A stretch of 64,000 nucleotides of DNA from Catonia carolina. Taxonomy: Eukaryota; Arthropoda; Insecta; Hemiptera; Achilidae. Where the stretch lies: NCBI GenBank assembly GCA_035578175.1, contig JAQMRL010000016.1, forward strand, positions 4,510,721 to 4,574,720, written 5' to 3'. Shown here in pieces: positions 1 to 10,900 of the stretch. The notes beneath the pieces were generated by a model that worked only from the letters and a program-made list of their open reading frames with translations, had not been told where the DNA came from and did not search any database. The position numbers and the translations under genes are program-made. Positions within the stretch are counted from its first letter, which is position 1, and each line of letters starts with the position of its first letter.

Positions 1-115
1 GGGTCTGGAAATTTTCACGTGTTGAGTCACCCAGTTAATGTTACATAACCCTCCGTAGTCGCTAATGACTAAGCAGTTGATGTGGCTTTAAATTAAATTT
101 AAAAAAATTGATGTT
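1..115 (+). repeat. SINE4 tail (window starts inside it)
   Basis: GGGTCTGGAAATTTTCACG, then GTCGCTAATGACTAAGCAGT and an A-rich end: the same tail follows the tRNA-like head at 30955. The head lies upstream of base 1. Confidence 0.7.
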
Positions 116-125
116 GCTTTAAAAT

Positions 126-510
126 GCCCATAATGGACAGGTTATGTGTCAAATTATTTACACTCAATCTGTTCATTGCAGGGCTAAAATAAATAGTTCT
201 GTTTCTTATCACGTGGTCAGCCAATTATGATTGAATTGTTAAAAACAGAAGAGGTAGAGGTGCAAAAGACACTAATCGGAGTTGTCTCCTCGGAAAGTAA
301 TGAATTTCATTATACAACCAGACACTGTGGTGAATGAAGTGAAGGTGTCAATTGCAGGGTGAAAAATATGTGCGTTTCAGAAAGCCCGGCATTCTGATAA
401 GCGTACTTTTCCACTCAGTGAGGAAGGCAACAATAAACCACCTCACTCCTCGATTGACTTAGCAAAACTTCTACAGGTTCAAACCACCTAAGGCTGATGA
501 CCTAAACAAC
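126..510 (+). repeat. SINE1 copy
   Basis: The SINE1 family is about 390 bp, starting near GCCCATAACAGACAGGTGGA and ending GCTGATGACCTAAACAAC(AAC)n. In six copies 10-12 bp target duplications fix the borders, so it is a LINE-mobilised retroposon. Only a B-box-like GGTTCAAACC near the 3' end recalls a polymerase III promoter. This copy is diverged. Confidence 0.8.
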
Positions 511-989
511 ACATTGTTTTAAAGGTCTAATGTTTTCTAATGATTCCTAAGTTTTGTGACAAGTCTTAATTTATTTGTGGGTAGAAAATATTAAAAAACT
601 AATGAAAATCAATGCTATTTCCCTTGTTTCAAATTCCGTGGGACAACCGGTGTATATTGAGTGTAGCGTCGTGTTTACATTGCCTCCACTGAACTCGTAC
701 GTTTGTGTATTGTTGCAAATAAAAATAATGATAAATGTTCGCTCATTCATAGAATTATATTTATTGAGGATAATCTATGTGTTGGTTCAAAGTACATTAT
801 GATAACACTACTACGTAGAAATTAACGGCTGTATTGTGATTCGTTCAATGTTCATTCGCCTTATTTATTTGTAGTAATTAATTAACTGACTGTTTTTATT
901 ATTATTTATTTAATAATAAAATGTTTCATTTCATTTTTAATTTTTATTTGTTTTATTTTATTTTAAATAAAATAATATTTTTATTTGAA

Positions 990-1360
990 ACCTATATGAA
1001 CCTACGGGTCCCAAATTTACGGTTCAATTCTAACTTGCAACGAATTCAAGCATTCCAGTCAAAAACATTACGCCTTATAGCAAAAGAACCTCTTTACGTT
1101 AGCAACCAAACCTTTCATACAGATTTGAAAACACCACTTGCACAAAATTCCATCGAATACCTATACAAACACTTTCATGACAAATCACACGAACATGAGC
1201 ACCCACTGGTGGGTTCACTTTCCACCTTCTATTTACCTGATAATCCTGCTAGATGCCTTAAAAGATGCTGGAGTAGAGACCTGCTAATTTGATATACAAA
1301 TTTCATTCTTGGGGAGGCCCCAATTGTGGCCCTACCCCTCATGCCTATCATGTCATTTAC
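990..1360 (+). pseudogene. Jockey-like LINE, reverse-transcriptase C-terminal tail
   Basis: The frame ending at 1292 encodes LQRIQAFQSKTLRLIAKEP, YVSNQTFHTDLKTP and a tail ending LKRCWSRDLL, the pattern found after the RT domain of jockey-type non-LTR retrotransposons. About 100 residues survive. The preceding 60 bases are poly(A/T) and not part of it. The 3' end probably extends to about 1360. Confidence 0.7.
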
Positions 1361-1418
1361 ATTATTATCATAATCATCACATTTGCTTGTTGTAAAATTT
1401 TAGTTATTTTACAGTTGT

Positions 1419-1516
1419 TTATTTCTAATGTTGTATTACTAATGTTAGGTTTATTGCTAATTATTTGCATTTGCAAGAGAAAGTTGTGTGAGTGTTTCAC
1501 ACCAGATTTTTTGACT
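1419..1516 (+). repeat. F4 repeat, 3' end fragment
   Basis: F4 is a repeat of about 900 bp that opens ACTTTCTCTTGCC and closes GGCAAGAGAAAGTTGTGTGA...CACACCAGATTTTTTGA. Only the closing ~100 bp is here. Confidence 0.75.
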
Positions 1517-1550
1517 TCCGGTTTGGACCACTTCCAAACTACGTTACCAA

Positions 1551-1722
1551 CGACGCATTGGTGTAGTTGGTAACGAGCTCACCTCTCATCATGCGGTCTT
1601 GGGTTCGAATCCCATTCAGGCACGGCATATTTTCATACGTTACAAAAAAATCATTTCATCCTTCACCATCTGTATTAGCAGTAATTGCAGAACAGTCGGA
1701 CGTTAAACCAAAAAACAAGGAC
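1551..1722 (+). repeat. SINE2 copy with tRNA-like head
   Basis: SINE2 family: head GCATTGGCGTAGTTGGTAAC (A box) and GGTTCGAATCCC (B box), then a tail ending in GCAGTAATTGCAGAACAGTC, GGACGTTAAACC and poly(A), about 170 bp. Here 3' to an F4 fragment. Confidence 0.85.
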
Positions 1723-1768
1723 CATATTTGGTCAAAACCGGAACTACAAACCTTATTTTTTTAGGCCC

Positions 1769-1908
1769 ACCAACTTTTTGTGTAGATTGCGGATCCAAAA
1801 ACTGTTTGTTGTTATCTTTTGTAGTTTCTGACTTCTGGGTGTGACGGACAGACGGACTGAAGAAAATGATAGATGAGAATTTTAAAAATTGCCACCAATA
1901 AATAAATA
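1769..1908 (+). repeat. F5 repeat fragment
   Basis: Shares ACTTTTTGTGTAGATT, TCTTTTGTAGTTTCTGAC and AATTTTAAAAATTGCCACCA with the copies at 31225-32245 and 39462-39592. Non-coding. Confidence 0.6.
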
Positions 1909-2339
1909 TCTTAGTCAAGTGTGTTAATTTCTCATTGACCTATTTTATGTTAATTTAATTATTTATTTATTAAATTGTCTATTACATCATTTATTTTTTT
2001 TTAAACTTTTGTTAGGCTGGCTGTTTTATTGTTTTCTCTATTCTCTATCACATCTAGGTTTAAAAAAATACTTATTACTATTTGTGTCTTAATTGCAGCT
2101 GTGACCTTAACACAGATTTATTCTTGTGAAAACTTGTTTATTACTTTCTCTTGCCCTATATTGTGCTTCCCAACAAATTTGATGTGTAGTAAAATTAAGA
2201 TTGGACAAATCACTGTCAACATTATTCTTATTATAAGGGTGTAATTTTACTTTTATTACTCGAGTCATTAGGAAACAGAATAAAAATGAGTCTAAAAAAG
2301 ATTTAAATGGCTAATAATCGAATTATTAATTAATTAAGG

Positions 2340-2516
2340 CATTTTTTTTGGTTTACGTCTGAATGTTTTGCAATTTCTGCTAATGCAGATGGTGGAGAAT
2401 AATGATGTATTAAAATAAGTGATGAAAAAATGCCAGATTTAACTGGGAATTGAACCCAGGATCCCGGCGTAGAAGCCAGTTACGCTAACCACTACCCGAT
2501 CGGGCCAGCCAAATAA
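2340..2516 (-). repeat. SINE2 relative with a different tRNA-like head
   Basis: On the - strand: TAGTGGTTAGCGTAACTGGC and GGTTCAATTCCC, then the SINE2 tail (CTGCATTAGCAG...GACGTAAACC type). Same tail, different head from 1551-1722. Confidence 0.75.
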
Positions 2517-2987
2517 AAAGGAATAATGTTATTCAATTCCGATATAGTACGGTAAAGAAAAAATTTTGCTTTTATTGTTGTCTGAACGTTAGCTGGGCAT
2601 GTAAAGTGGTCAGAGTTTATTTCATTTTTGATATTATAGTAATATTACTCAAAAGTTCGAGTCCTACACATTAAAACTTTATTTATTTTTTATTTTTTTT
2701 GTTAATTGATCAGCGATTATTATTAATTAAATAATGAAAAACATTTAAAATCGTATTTGTAATTTTTAAATTCAACTAACTTTCAATTCAGAACTAACTT
2801 TTAATTAACTGTCTGTTCAATTGAGAACAATAAGCAACCCCATGACCCAATGAGATGAGAATGATGTGTATGACGTGTAAATGAGGTGTAGTCTTGTACA
2901 GACTCAGAGAGTATGGTTAATTGAGCCCCAACTGTTAAAGTACACCGGTAACCACTGTCTAGCCTTCAATCCGTATAAAATTAACTA

Positions 2988-4347
2988 ACGGGTGATTCAA
3001 AAAGAGCGCCGGTTTTTAAACGGCTGGTAAATTTTTGTTTATCGGTTGGCAACATTGTTAGACCTCATTTCTATTTCGGAGAACCTTCAGATTGACGATT
3101 CAGTTGTAGTTTCTCTTGTTCGCAGTGTAGTACTCTCGCAGTCTGTGTCTAACCATGGAGAAGTTTACTATTGCACAACGAGTGTTAATCGTCAAAACAT
3201 TTTACCAGAGTGGAGAGAGTTATGCGGCTACTGTCAGGCGACTTCGCGGTACTCTAGGACGTAATGAAGCACCGAATGAATCAACAGTGCGCAGGCTCAT
3301 GAAAAAGTTTTTTGAGACGGGTTCAACGGTCGACCTTAAAAGTTCTGGACGTCGTCGTTCTGGCCGAACTGAGCAGAACGTTGCGTTGGTTCGTGACAGT
3401 GTGGCTGTTAGCCCAGCAAAATCAATACGTCGCCGTTCTCAACAATTGGGTTTACGATGTTCTTCTGTACGGAGAATTCTTCGGTACGATCTCCAATATC
3501 ACCCGTATAAAATTCAGTTGACGCAACATTTGAAAGTGGCAGACCACCAGAAGAGACGACAGTTTTTTGACTGGGTATTGAGAAAACGGCAGGATGATGA
3601 CACCTTCGCAAACAAAATCATTTTCAGTGATGAGGCGCACTTCCACTTAAACGGTTTTGTTAATAAACAGAACTGCCGTATGTGGAGTTTAGAAAACCCT
3701 CGCGTGGTTAATGAAAGGGAAACGTATGCACAGCGAGTGACAGTTTGGTGCGGCTTTTGGTCGAGCGGTGTCATCGGCCCTTACTTTTTTGAATATCAAG
3801 AAGGACAAGCCGTGACAGTAAATGGAGACCGATACCGTACGATGATTAGAGAGTTTTTGTGGCGTCATTTGGATGGAATGGACATTGACGAGTTGTGGTT
3901 TCAGCAGGATGGTGCCACCTGTCACGCTGCACGAGAAACAATGTTGTTGCTCCGTGAACGGTTCCAGGATCGCATCATTTCTCGTAATTCCGACCATCAA
4001 TGGCCACCAAGGTCGTGTGACTTGACGCCTTGTAACTTTCATCTTTGGGGTCATCTGAAGTCATTGGTGTATGCCAATAAACCCCGAAACATCAATGACT
4101 TGAAGGAGGAAATTCGACGGGTTATCGGGCAAATGGAAGTCGAAACTTGTCGTGCAGTAATATCCAATTTCATGGACAGAGTTGATGCGTGCCAGCGCAG
4201 TAGAGGAGGACACATGCATGACATCATTTTTCATACATGAAATCGGAAGGTAAGATGAACTTGTTGATGTATTTATTTTCAGTTTTTCAATAAAATAAAT
4301 CTCTTAATTTGATATATCAAAACCGGCGCTCTTTTTGAATCACCCTA
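2988..4347 (+). mobile_element. DD41D-type mariner element, full length, 1360 bp
   Basis: Terminal inverted repeats contain GGGTGATTCAAAAAGAGCGC (left) and its complement (right), followed inward by CGG. TA target duplications lie at 2986-2987 and 4348-4349. It carries one transposase ORF. It is inserted inside a SINE3 copy (2815-2987 and 4348-4445). Deleted relatives with the same ends lie at 12242-13172 and 54472-55396. The D-x41-D spacing between second and third catalytic positions is that of the group including the tephritid rosa elements (family knowledge). Confidence 0.92.
3155..4240 (+). CDS. Mariner (DD41D) transposase, 361 aa, third catalytic Asp replaced by Asn
   Basis: Cut-and-paste transposase of the IS630/Tc1/mariner superfamily. 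The N-terminal ~110 residues form the paired helix-turn-helix DNA-binding part ([15 protein letters not shown], then [10 protein letters not shown]). The catalytic core shows IIFSDEAHFHLNG (Asp159) and WFQQDGATCHAA (Asp252). The third position, 42 residues on, reads LTPCNFHLWG, so Asn294 stands where both sister copies in this window read LTPCDF. The ORF is otherwise uninterrupted and of normal length. The start at 3155 matches the homologous protein start (MEKFTIAQR); a same-strand small ORF from 3046 covers the 5' region in another frame and is not coding. The enzyme is probably dead, though the element could still be mobilised in trans by a relative. Confidence 0.93.
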   Translation: MEKFTIAQRVLIVKTFYQSGESYAATVRRLRGTLGRNEAPNESTVRRLMKKFFETGSTVDLKSSGRRRSGRTEQNVALVRDSVAVSPAKSIRRRSQQLGLRCSSVRRILRYDLQYHPYKIQLTQHLKVADHQKRRQFFDWVLRKRQDDDTFANKIIFSDEAHFHLNGFVNKQNCRMWSLENPRVVNERETYAQRVTVWCGFWSSGVIGPYFFEYQEGQAVTVNGDRYRTMIREFLWRHLDGMDIDELWFQQDGATCHAARETMLLLRERFQDRIISRNSDHQWPPRSCDLTPCNFHLWGHLKSLVYANKPRNINDLKEEIRRVIGQMEVETCRAVISNFMDRVDACQRSRGGHMHDIIFHT

Positions 4348-4873
4348 TACCTTTACTGCCTTTACTACCATGAACCTTCGTCTCCAAAATCAGCTGTTAA
4401 ACAGCTGATTTTGGAGACGGCTTTACCTCTAGACCGACCCGGTGTGTCAATTCAACTAACTTGAAAACTTTTTTCTATTTAATTAAGTTAACAATTTATT
4501 TAATAATTTTAATAAAATTATTTAGCAAAAAAAACAAAAAAAAATTTAAATAGTGTATGCGATTTGAACTCAGCCTCTCGTACTGTAATATCAAAAAATG
4601 AAAATAAACTGACCACTTTACAAGCCTGGCTAACGTTCAGACAACAATGGAAGCTAAATTGTTTCTTATATAAGTACCACGCTGTATCGAAATTGAATAA
4701 CATTTTTGCCTTTTTTTTTTATTAATAATTAAATTATTAGCCATTAAGCATTATTCACTCATGATTAAAATTCGGTTATGTTTTTCAATTTACTTTATTT
4801 AAAATTAAATTATCCGTTCTTTATTTTAGTCGATGAATATAATTTTGTCTGTGTTTGCTTTTTATGTGCGTAG

Positions 4874-4999
4874 GTAGTTCCAGTCCATACAGATCCAGAA
4901 GTATTTGATAGCTATTACAATGGATGCTGTAATGGTACGTTTTGGCCACTGTTCCATTCGATGCCAGACAGAGCTAGTTTCTCCGCTAGCCATTGGAGA
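4874..4999 (+). CDS. TPS: TPS exon A (first exon in window)
   Basis: Phase 0 at both ends: acceptor TAG at 4871-4873, donor GTAAGT at 5000. It encodes 42 residues ([11 protein letters not shown]...HWR) containing [15 protein letters not shown], the part of the GT20 N-terminal half where the conserved FWPLFH segment lies. An upstream exon must exist, since this one opens mid-protein and no ATG-led TPS sequence is visible in bases 1-4870. Confidence 0.93.
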
Positions 5000-7900
5000 G
5001 TAAGTTGGTAAATTAAAAATTATAATAATGTACTTAGTATTTTTTTTGTTGTTACGTTCAGTTGAACTTCCGTAACTCTTAACGTCTATACTCGAATTTT
5101 ATGTACAATGGAGCATCTAGAGTGGTTTAGAAGAGATAAGAAATTTAAAAGTTTTTAATTTTCTCTTTGCGACAGTTTAACTGTCTCTTTATGCTCATTT
5201 ATTGAATTAATTTCGTATAAAGTTAAAATATTTACGTTGTGTTAGTTAAAATATATTATTGTAAAGTATAAAATAAAAATTATAATATCGCTATTATAAT
5301 ATAGCTACCAGTAGTAATTTAACTTAGTAATTTTATAGTAGTTATAAGTATTTAAGTGAATTAATGTTTTTGTTCTGTATACTCCTATGCGCAGACAGAA
5401 CTCTTTGTGAAGAAGAATTTTTGTGTATAAGTATATTTAGTTTAAAATATTGTACATAGCTTAGTATAGTCATGAGTAATTTTAATGTAGCTATATTTTA
5501 CTAAATAAAATAAATAAAAATAAATAAATAAAAGTAAGCAATGAAAGCATGCAGGAAGTTGGGGAATGCTGCTATCTAGGGACGAAAATAAAAAAGAATG
5601 GCAGAAGTATTGTGTGGTTCCAAGCTCCATGTAGTTGCGGTATTAAGAGTACGGGTGAGGTATAATGAATGAGTGATGCATGTTGGGAGAACGATTGTTG
5701 TATTACTCTAATATTCATTTGATACAAAATATTAATTTGCAAACTTTCCGTATATAACATATTTGTTTGTGTTTATTATATTTATTTATTTACATATTTT
5801 GATATAAATTAACAAGTTAAATATTATGAATCCGACCAAGTTAATAACCCGGTAGGTGTTGGTTAAATTAATGCGCCGGATGATAACAATATTTTTTTAT
5901 AAAAAAGTCTAGTTTTTTTTTATAGAATAGTTAGTACACGCTATCACTACAAATGCATCAGCTGTGAAACACTACTAACTTATTCATTCTCCCACTACTA
6001 CAACAATCCACTGCATTCCTTCCAACTACACGGAGCTTGGACTCAAGCTAGAAAAGCTTTGGAAATGAAAAACAACTACTGACTATAAACATTGATTTTC
6101 AGATAGGAAAAATTTCATAAAATACGATGGTTAGAGTGTAGCATTATACAGGAATGAAATGTGGGTGATAGGGGTTGTAGAAAGGAAGGGGATAAAATAT
6201 TTTGAAATATGATGTTTTAGGAAAATGTTAATGATTAGATGGGTGGACAAAATAAGTAATTTTAGAGGTTGTTAAGACGAGAAGATGAAGAAAGTAGTGT
6301 ATGAAAAGATGTTACCAGAAGTGATAGGCTAGTGGGGCATATCTTAAGACATTTATCAATAATGGAAGGTAATATTGTGAAAGTGAATTGTAGGGGGAGG
6401 CAGAGGTTAGAATTTATAAAGAAAATTACAAAAGATTTAGGGTGTTACAGATATGTAGATATGAAACGACTTGCACAAGATAGAACAGCTTGGAGAACTG
6501 TATCAAACCAGTTGAGAGACTGATTACAAAAAAAGAGCGTCAGTAATCCAGATATTAAAAATCCTGACCATTGATAATTCGGATTCGATCTGGTGAAAAA
6601 AACTACAGTTACAGTATGAATGTATTTATATAAAAGCACTGAAAACAATTAATATGCGTCGTTTCCGTCAGAGTGTGTGCAAGTGATGTGTTGTGTGTGT
6701 CTCACTTTTATGTTATTTTACTTTACAGTACTTTAATTCTTGTAGGCCTAAATTTATTGTACATAAAGTAAGAAATATATAATACGGTATTTTTTCTTTA
6801 ACCCTAGAGCTAGTAATCGTCGATTTTGAGATGATGTTACCGCTTGAACTGGTCGCGTCGCAAAATCGGATTTGCTTCATAGCATTGTAACGTTGTCCTT
6901 TTTAGTTTTAATTTTATCTACAGACAGCGTTGCTGTTTTGTACAATAGTTAAGTTATGTATAAAGTAAATTTTTACATATAATACAATAGTTTTAGTAGC
7001 ATATTCTTGTTCTGTTTCTCTGTTGAAACCTCGCTGTCCTAGAGTTGAATTTGGTTATTTCTTGGTTTACATGATGTGTTTTTGTATATATTTTCTTCAG
7101 GTTTTTAAACATAGATTCGTTTTTTCATTTTATTTTGAAATAAACATTAAAAGTAACGATTCGTGTATAATGAATTTTGAAAGTAGAGCATAAGAAAGAA
7201 ACTGTAGTGTCATCTGAAATTTTAGAAAAATATTTGTCTAAAAATTATTTTCAAATAGTTTCAGCATCCCTTACTGTCAGATTAAAATTTCAGTAATGTA
7301 TTTATTCCATTTTCCTAAGTTTTCCTGTTATTTTGATGTCACGTGACAAGGTTTTGATTTATAGCAAATGTTTAATGATTTTTTTATAGTTCGATGATTT
7401 GAAATTCTCTGCCGGTTTAGAAAAATTGTTATTGCCAGCTGTAGAGTAAAGTAAAACATATATAGTGCCCGCCACAAAAGAAGTCTGTTATGTTTAAAAA
7501 GCTCATTTTCAATAACAACCAAACAGACTTTTTAACGTTACAGAAAATTGAAGCCTGTTCTTTCCTGCGATAATTCGTTCAACTTCAATTTTTTTATTTA
7601 AAAATTTATCGGAGATGCAGCAGTTTACACATAAAAAGTACCCAGATTTTAGCCGGTTTTCTGTTAGTGTGCTTTTTAAACGTTTGTTACTTCATCTAAG
7701 CTTTACGTAAAAAATCGGGGTTTAAGTATATTAAAGATCACTGCCCATAACAGACAGGTAGAGAATCAAACTATTTACTTTCAATCTGTTTGTTGCAGGG
7801 CTAAAATAAATAGTTTCTGCTTCTTGTCACATCATCAGCCAATTAAATTAATTAAGAACAGAAGAAGTAGTGGTGTAAAAGACACTAATCACAGTTATAT

Positions 7901-10900
7901 CCTCTGAAAGTAATGCATTATACCGCCAACCCTGTCATGAATGAAGTGAAGGTGTCATTTGCAGAGTGGAAAATATGTGGTTTTCAGACGGCCTGGCATG
8001 CTGATAAGCATACTTTTCTATTCAGTGAGGAAGGCTATTGTAAACCACCTCACTCCTCTTTTACTTAGTAAAACCTCAATAGGTTCAAACCAGCTTTTTG
8101 GCTGATGGCCTAAACAAACAAAAGATCACTATTTTTTTCTATAGTGTGAATATTTAAAAAGTGAAATTCAATGTTTCATTTTAATATGGCAGCCATTTAA
8201 AAAAAAGTGTTATTTTGGTTCCATGTAAAGATCGGGAAATGATTTTTCGACTTAACTATGCATTTTTACAACAGTATTGTGCCAAGTTTCATAGACTCTT
8301 GCATTTATAAAATACAATAAAACAGAAATGAAATTCTGATGGAAATAGAAAATTCTATTAAATTAGTTGAGTTACTATTAAATTGGTACCTGATCTTCAC
8401 ATCGGACTTCTTTCGTGGCGTGCACTATAACACTTTTACTACATATGTATGTTGTTGTTTAGGTTAACAGCCGAAAGGTTGATTTGAACCTCTAGAGGTT
8501 TTACTAAGTAAAACGAGGAGTGAGATGGTTTACCCATGCCTTCCTCACTGAGTACAAAAGTGGCCTATGCATAACAGCATGCCAGGCCCTCTGAAAAGCA
8601 TCTACTTTCCACCCTGCAATGACACCTTCACTTCATTCACCACAGAGTCTACCTGTATAATGAAATACATTATTTTCATAGGAGATAACTATGACTAGTG
8701 TCTTTTACACCTCTACCTCTTCTGTTCTTAAATAGTTTACTCATATAATTGGCTGACCATGTGATAAGAAACAGAACTATTTTTTGTAGCCCTGGAACTA
8801 GCAGATCGAGTGCAAATAATTTAACACTCCGCCTGCATGTTATGGGTGCCACATATGTATATGAATGGTTTTATTTATCTGCTCGTCTTCTGTAAACAAC
8901 ACAGTGAATTATGGCCAATTGTAGCTGATTTTGTAGCCCTGGAAAACTAGCAGATCAAGTGCAAATAATTGAACACTCCCCTCCTTGTTATGGGCACAAC
9001 AATACTGTATACTATTATGTTCCAAAAAGGAAAATTTGATACCGTACTATTTCCTCGCCAGTCCTTCGTTAGTGTTTTGGCCACTGTAGGTAGTATGAAT
9101 GCTGTGGGTGGTTGCGAGATAGCGCAGACAGAAAATTTCTCACAGCATTGTGCAGCTACAAGTGGGTAACCCATACGGCGGACTTTGATAGTTGAGGCAC
9201 TCGGTTAGTAGTCAGTTAGTATCTATCTTCGCCATGAGAAGCTCGACACGGAGATTGGTTGTACACTCGCCATTATGAAGTATACTCATTTTTTGCTCTC
9301 CAACTGACCCCTTTCCTTCTCTTCGCTTCACCAATGACTGTTCCTCCTCGAGGCAGCGGTAAATGGTGTTCACCATGTCAGTGACCGCTCATATTCTTTG
9401 GGTAGCCGTGTAGACATATTCATGTAACCAGCAGTGGCAAAAGGTGTACGCCATGTCGGTGACCACTCCTATTCATAAGTAGCGGTAGAAATTGTACTTG
9501 CCTAGCCAGCGGCTGCTCCTCCCCGAGGCAGCAGCAAAGGTTATCTCCAGTTCCTTCCCCCTTTTATAAAGCAGCTACGCCACTGGATGCCTTGCTGCTT
9601 CAGTCAGAAGAAGAACACCGCCTACTCAACTGACGAGAGCTGCAGCCAGCGTAAAAAAATTTTTTTTGGATACCTGTTTCGACTGCAGTGGTTCTTAACT
9701 TGGTGGGCATAAAAGAATTTCAAGAGAGGTGTGAGTGTATTTAAAAAAAATAAAAAAGTAAAACTATAATTTGCTCAGTTTTTTTAGTCTCATGTATATT
9801 TTCAAAATTATCGTAATTTTGTGTACATTGTATTCTAGCAGAGTCTAGCACTTGATTATTGCAGTAACACGGTAATTGTCCTACTTTGGCAACACTGTGA
9901 TCACACGTCTGTTTCTTATTCCGATTATAGGCTACTACTTGTTTTGACCGCTTATAGTGATTTTGGGAGAGGGCATGACTCCACATCAGCGTTTAAAGGG
10001 GTGTACAGTGCCTGAAATCTTGAGAACCAATGTTCTACTGGATTACAGTGGTTTACAATTCATTTGTAGTTTAACCTTATTTGTCAGGAAAGCATCATCA
10101 CTTCAAACGTTAACCTAACATCAAACCTCATCCTGAAAAGTTAAATATCTTCAAAACTTAAACTTTTTAAACTTAAAACAACAATCCAAAACTATCAAAA
10201 CTCAAATTTTTAAACGTAACCATTGAAACTACAAAATTTTAAAAATTCAAGGTGTACATTTTAAACTTTGAAACTCCGAACCAATCAACGCCAAACCCAA
10301 AGCTGAAACTTATCAAGGTTAAACCTATAACACTAATTAAAAATTTTGAAACAACTTTTTAAACTTAAAACAACAATCCAAAACTATCAAAACTCAAATT
10401 TTTAAACGTAACCATTGAAACTACAAAATTTTAAAAATTCAAGGTGTACATTTTAAACTTTGAAACTCCGAACCAATCAACGCCAAACCCAAAGCTGAAA
10501 CTTATCAAGGTTAAACCTATAACACTAATTAAAAATTAAAAATTTTGAAACATTAACCACAACTTACAAACTTCAAACTTAAAAACTAATTATTCTTATC
10601 CACCTAACCCTTTGACCAAACTTCACCCATAAAAGTGCAATAAAACCGTAAAATTTTATGGCTCTGATCCGCTTATGTATTCTGATCCACCTACCCGTCT
10701 GATGCGAGGCACTTCCGTGCCTCGCATCTTGCACTGGAGTGGCGAGTTTATAGTTTAACCTTATTTGTCAGGAAAGCATAATCTGTCGCGTTATTAATAG
10801 TGATGGGTTTTTCCAGGCGTACTACACTGTCAACCAATTGTTTGCTGAGAAAACAGTCCAAGCGTTACATAAATTAGTGAATGATGGCGAAGAAGAAATA

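Larger units (their letters stand above)
2815..4445 (-). repeat. SINE3 copy split by the full-length DD41D mariner
   Basis: SINE3 family, about 310 bp. On its own strand it has TGGTCTAGAGGTAAAG (A box), a hairpin AAATCAGCTG-TTAA-CAGCTGATTT, GGTTCAAATCC (B box) and a long tail ending GAACAGATTGCAACGTACAC. Halves here are 2815-2987 and 4348-4445. Confidence 0.85.

Noticed and set aside
2440..2515. Possible tRNA gene, - strand
   Set aside because: Same reason: the SINE2 tail follows directly and the stems are imperfect.
3046..3264. 72-codon frame overlapping the transposase start
   Set aside because: It lies in another frame over the mariner 5' region; the analogous frames in the deleted copies are byproducts of the same DNA.
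1..4870. Search for the missing 5' TPS exons (the N-terminal GGL-rich, glucose 6-phosphate-binding region)
   Set aside because: No frame in this stretch matches; the exons are most likely upstream of the window.
10161..10545. CRISPR-like or satellite array
   Set aside because: Only two 192-bp units, no spacer pattern; a simple tandem duplication.
10701..10737. Helitron 3' end (hairpin then CTGG)
   Set aside because: CTGG is followed by A rather than T, spacing is short, and no TC-type 5' end was found; the 29-bp direct repeats also do not fit.
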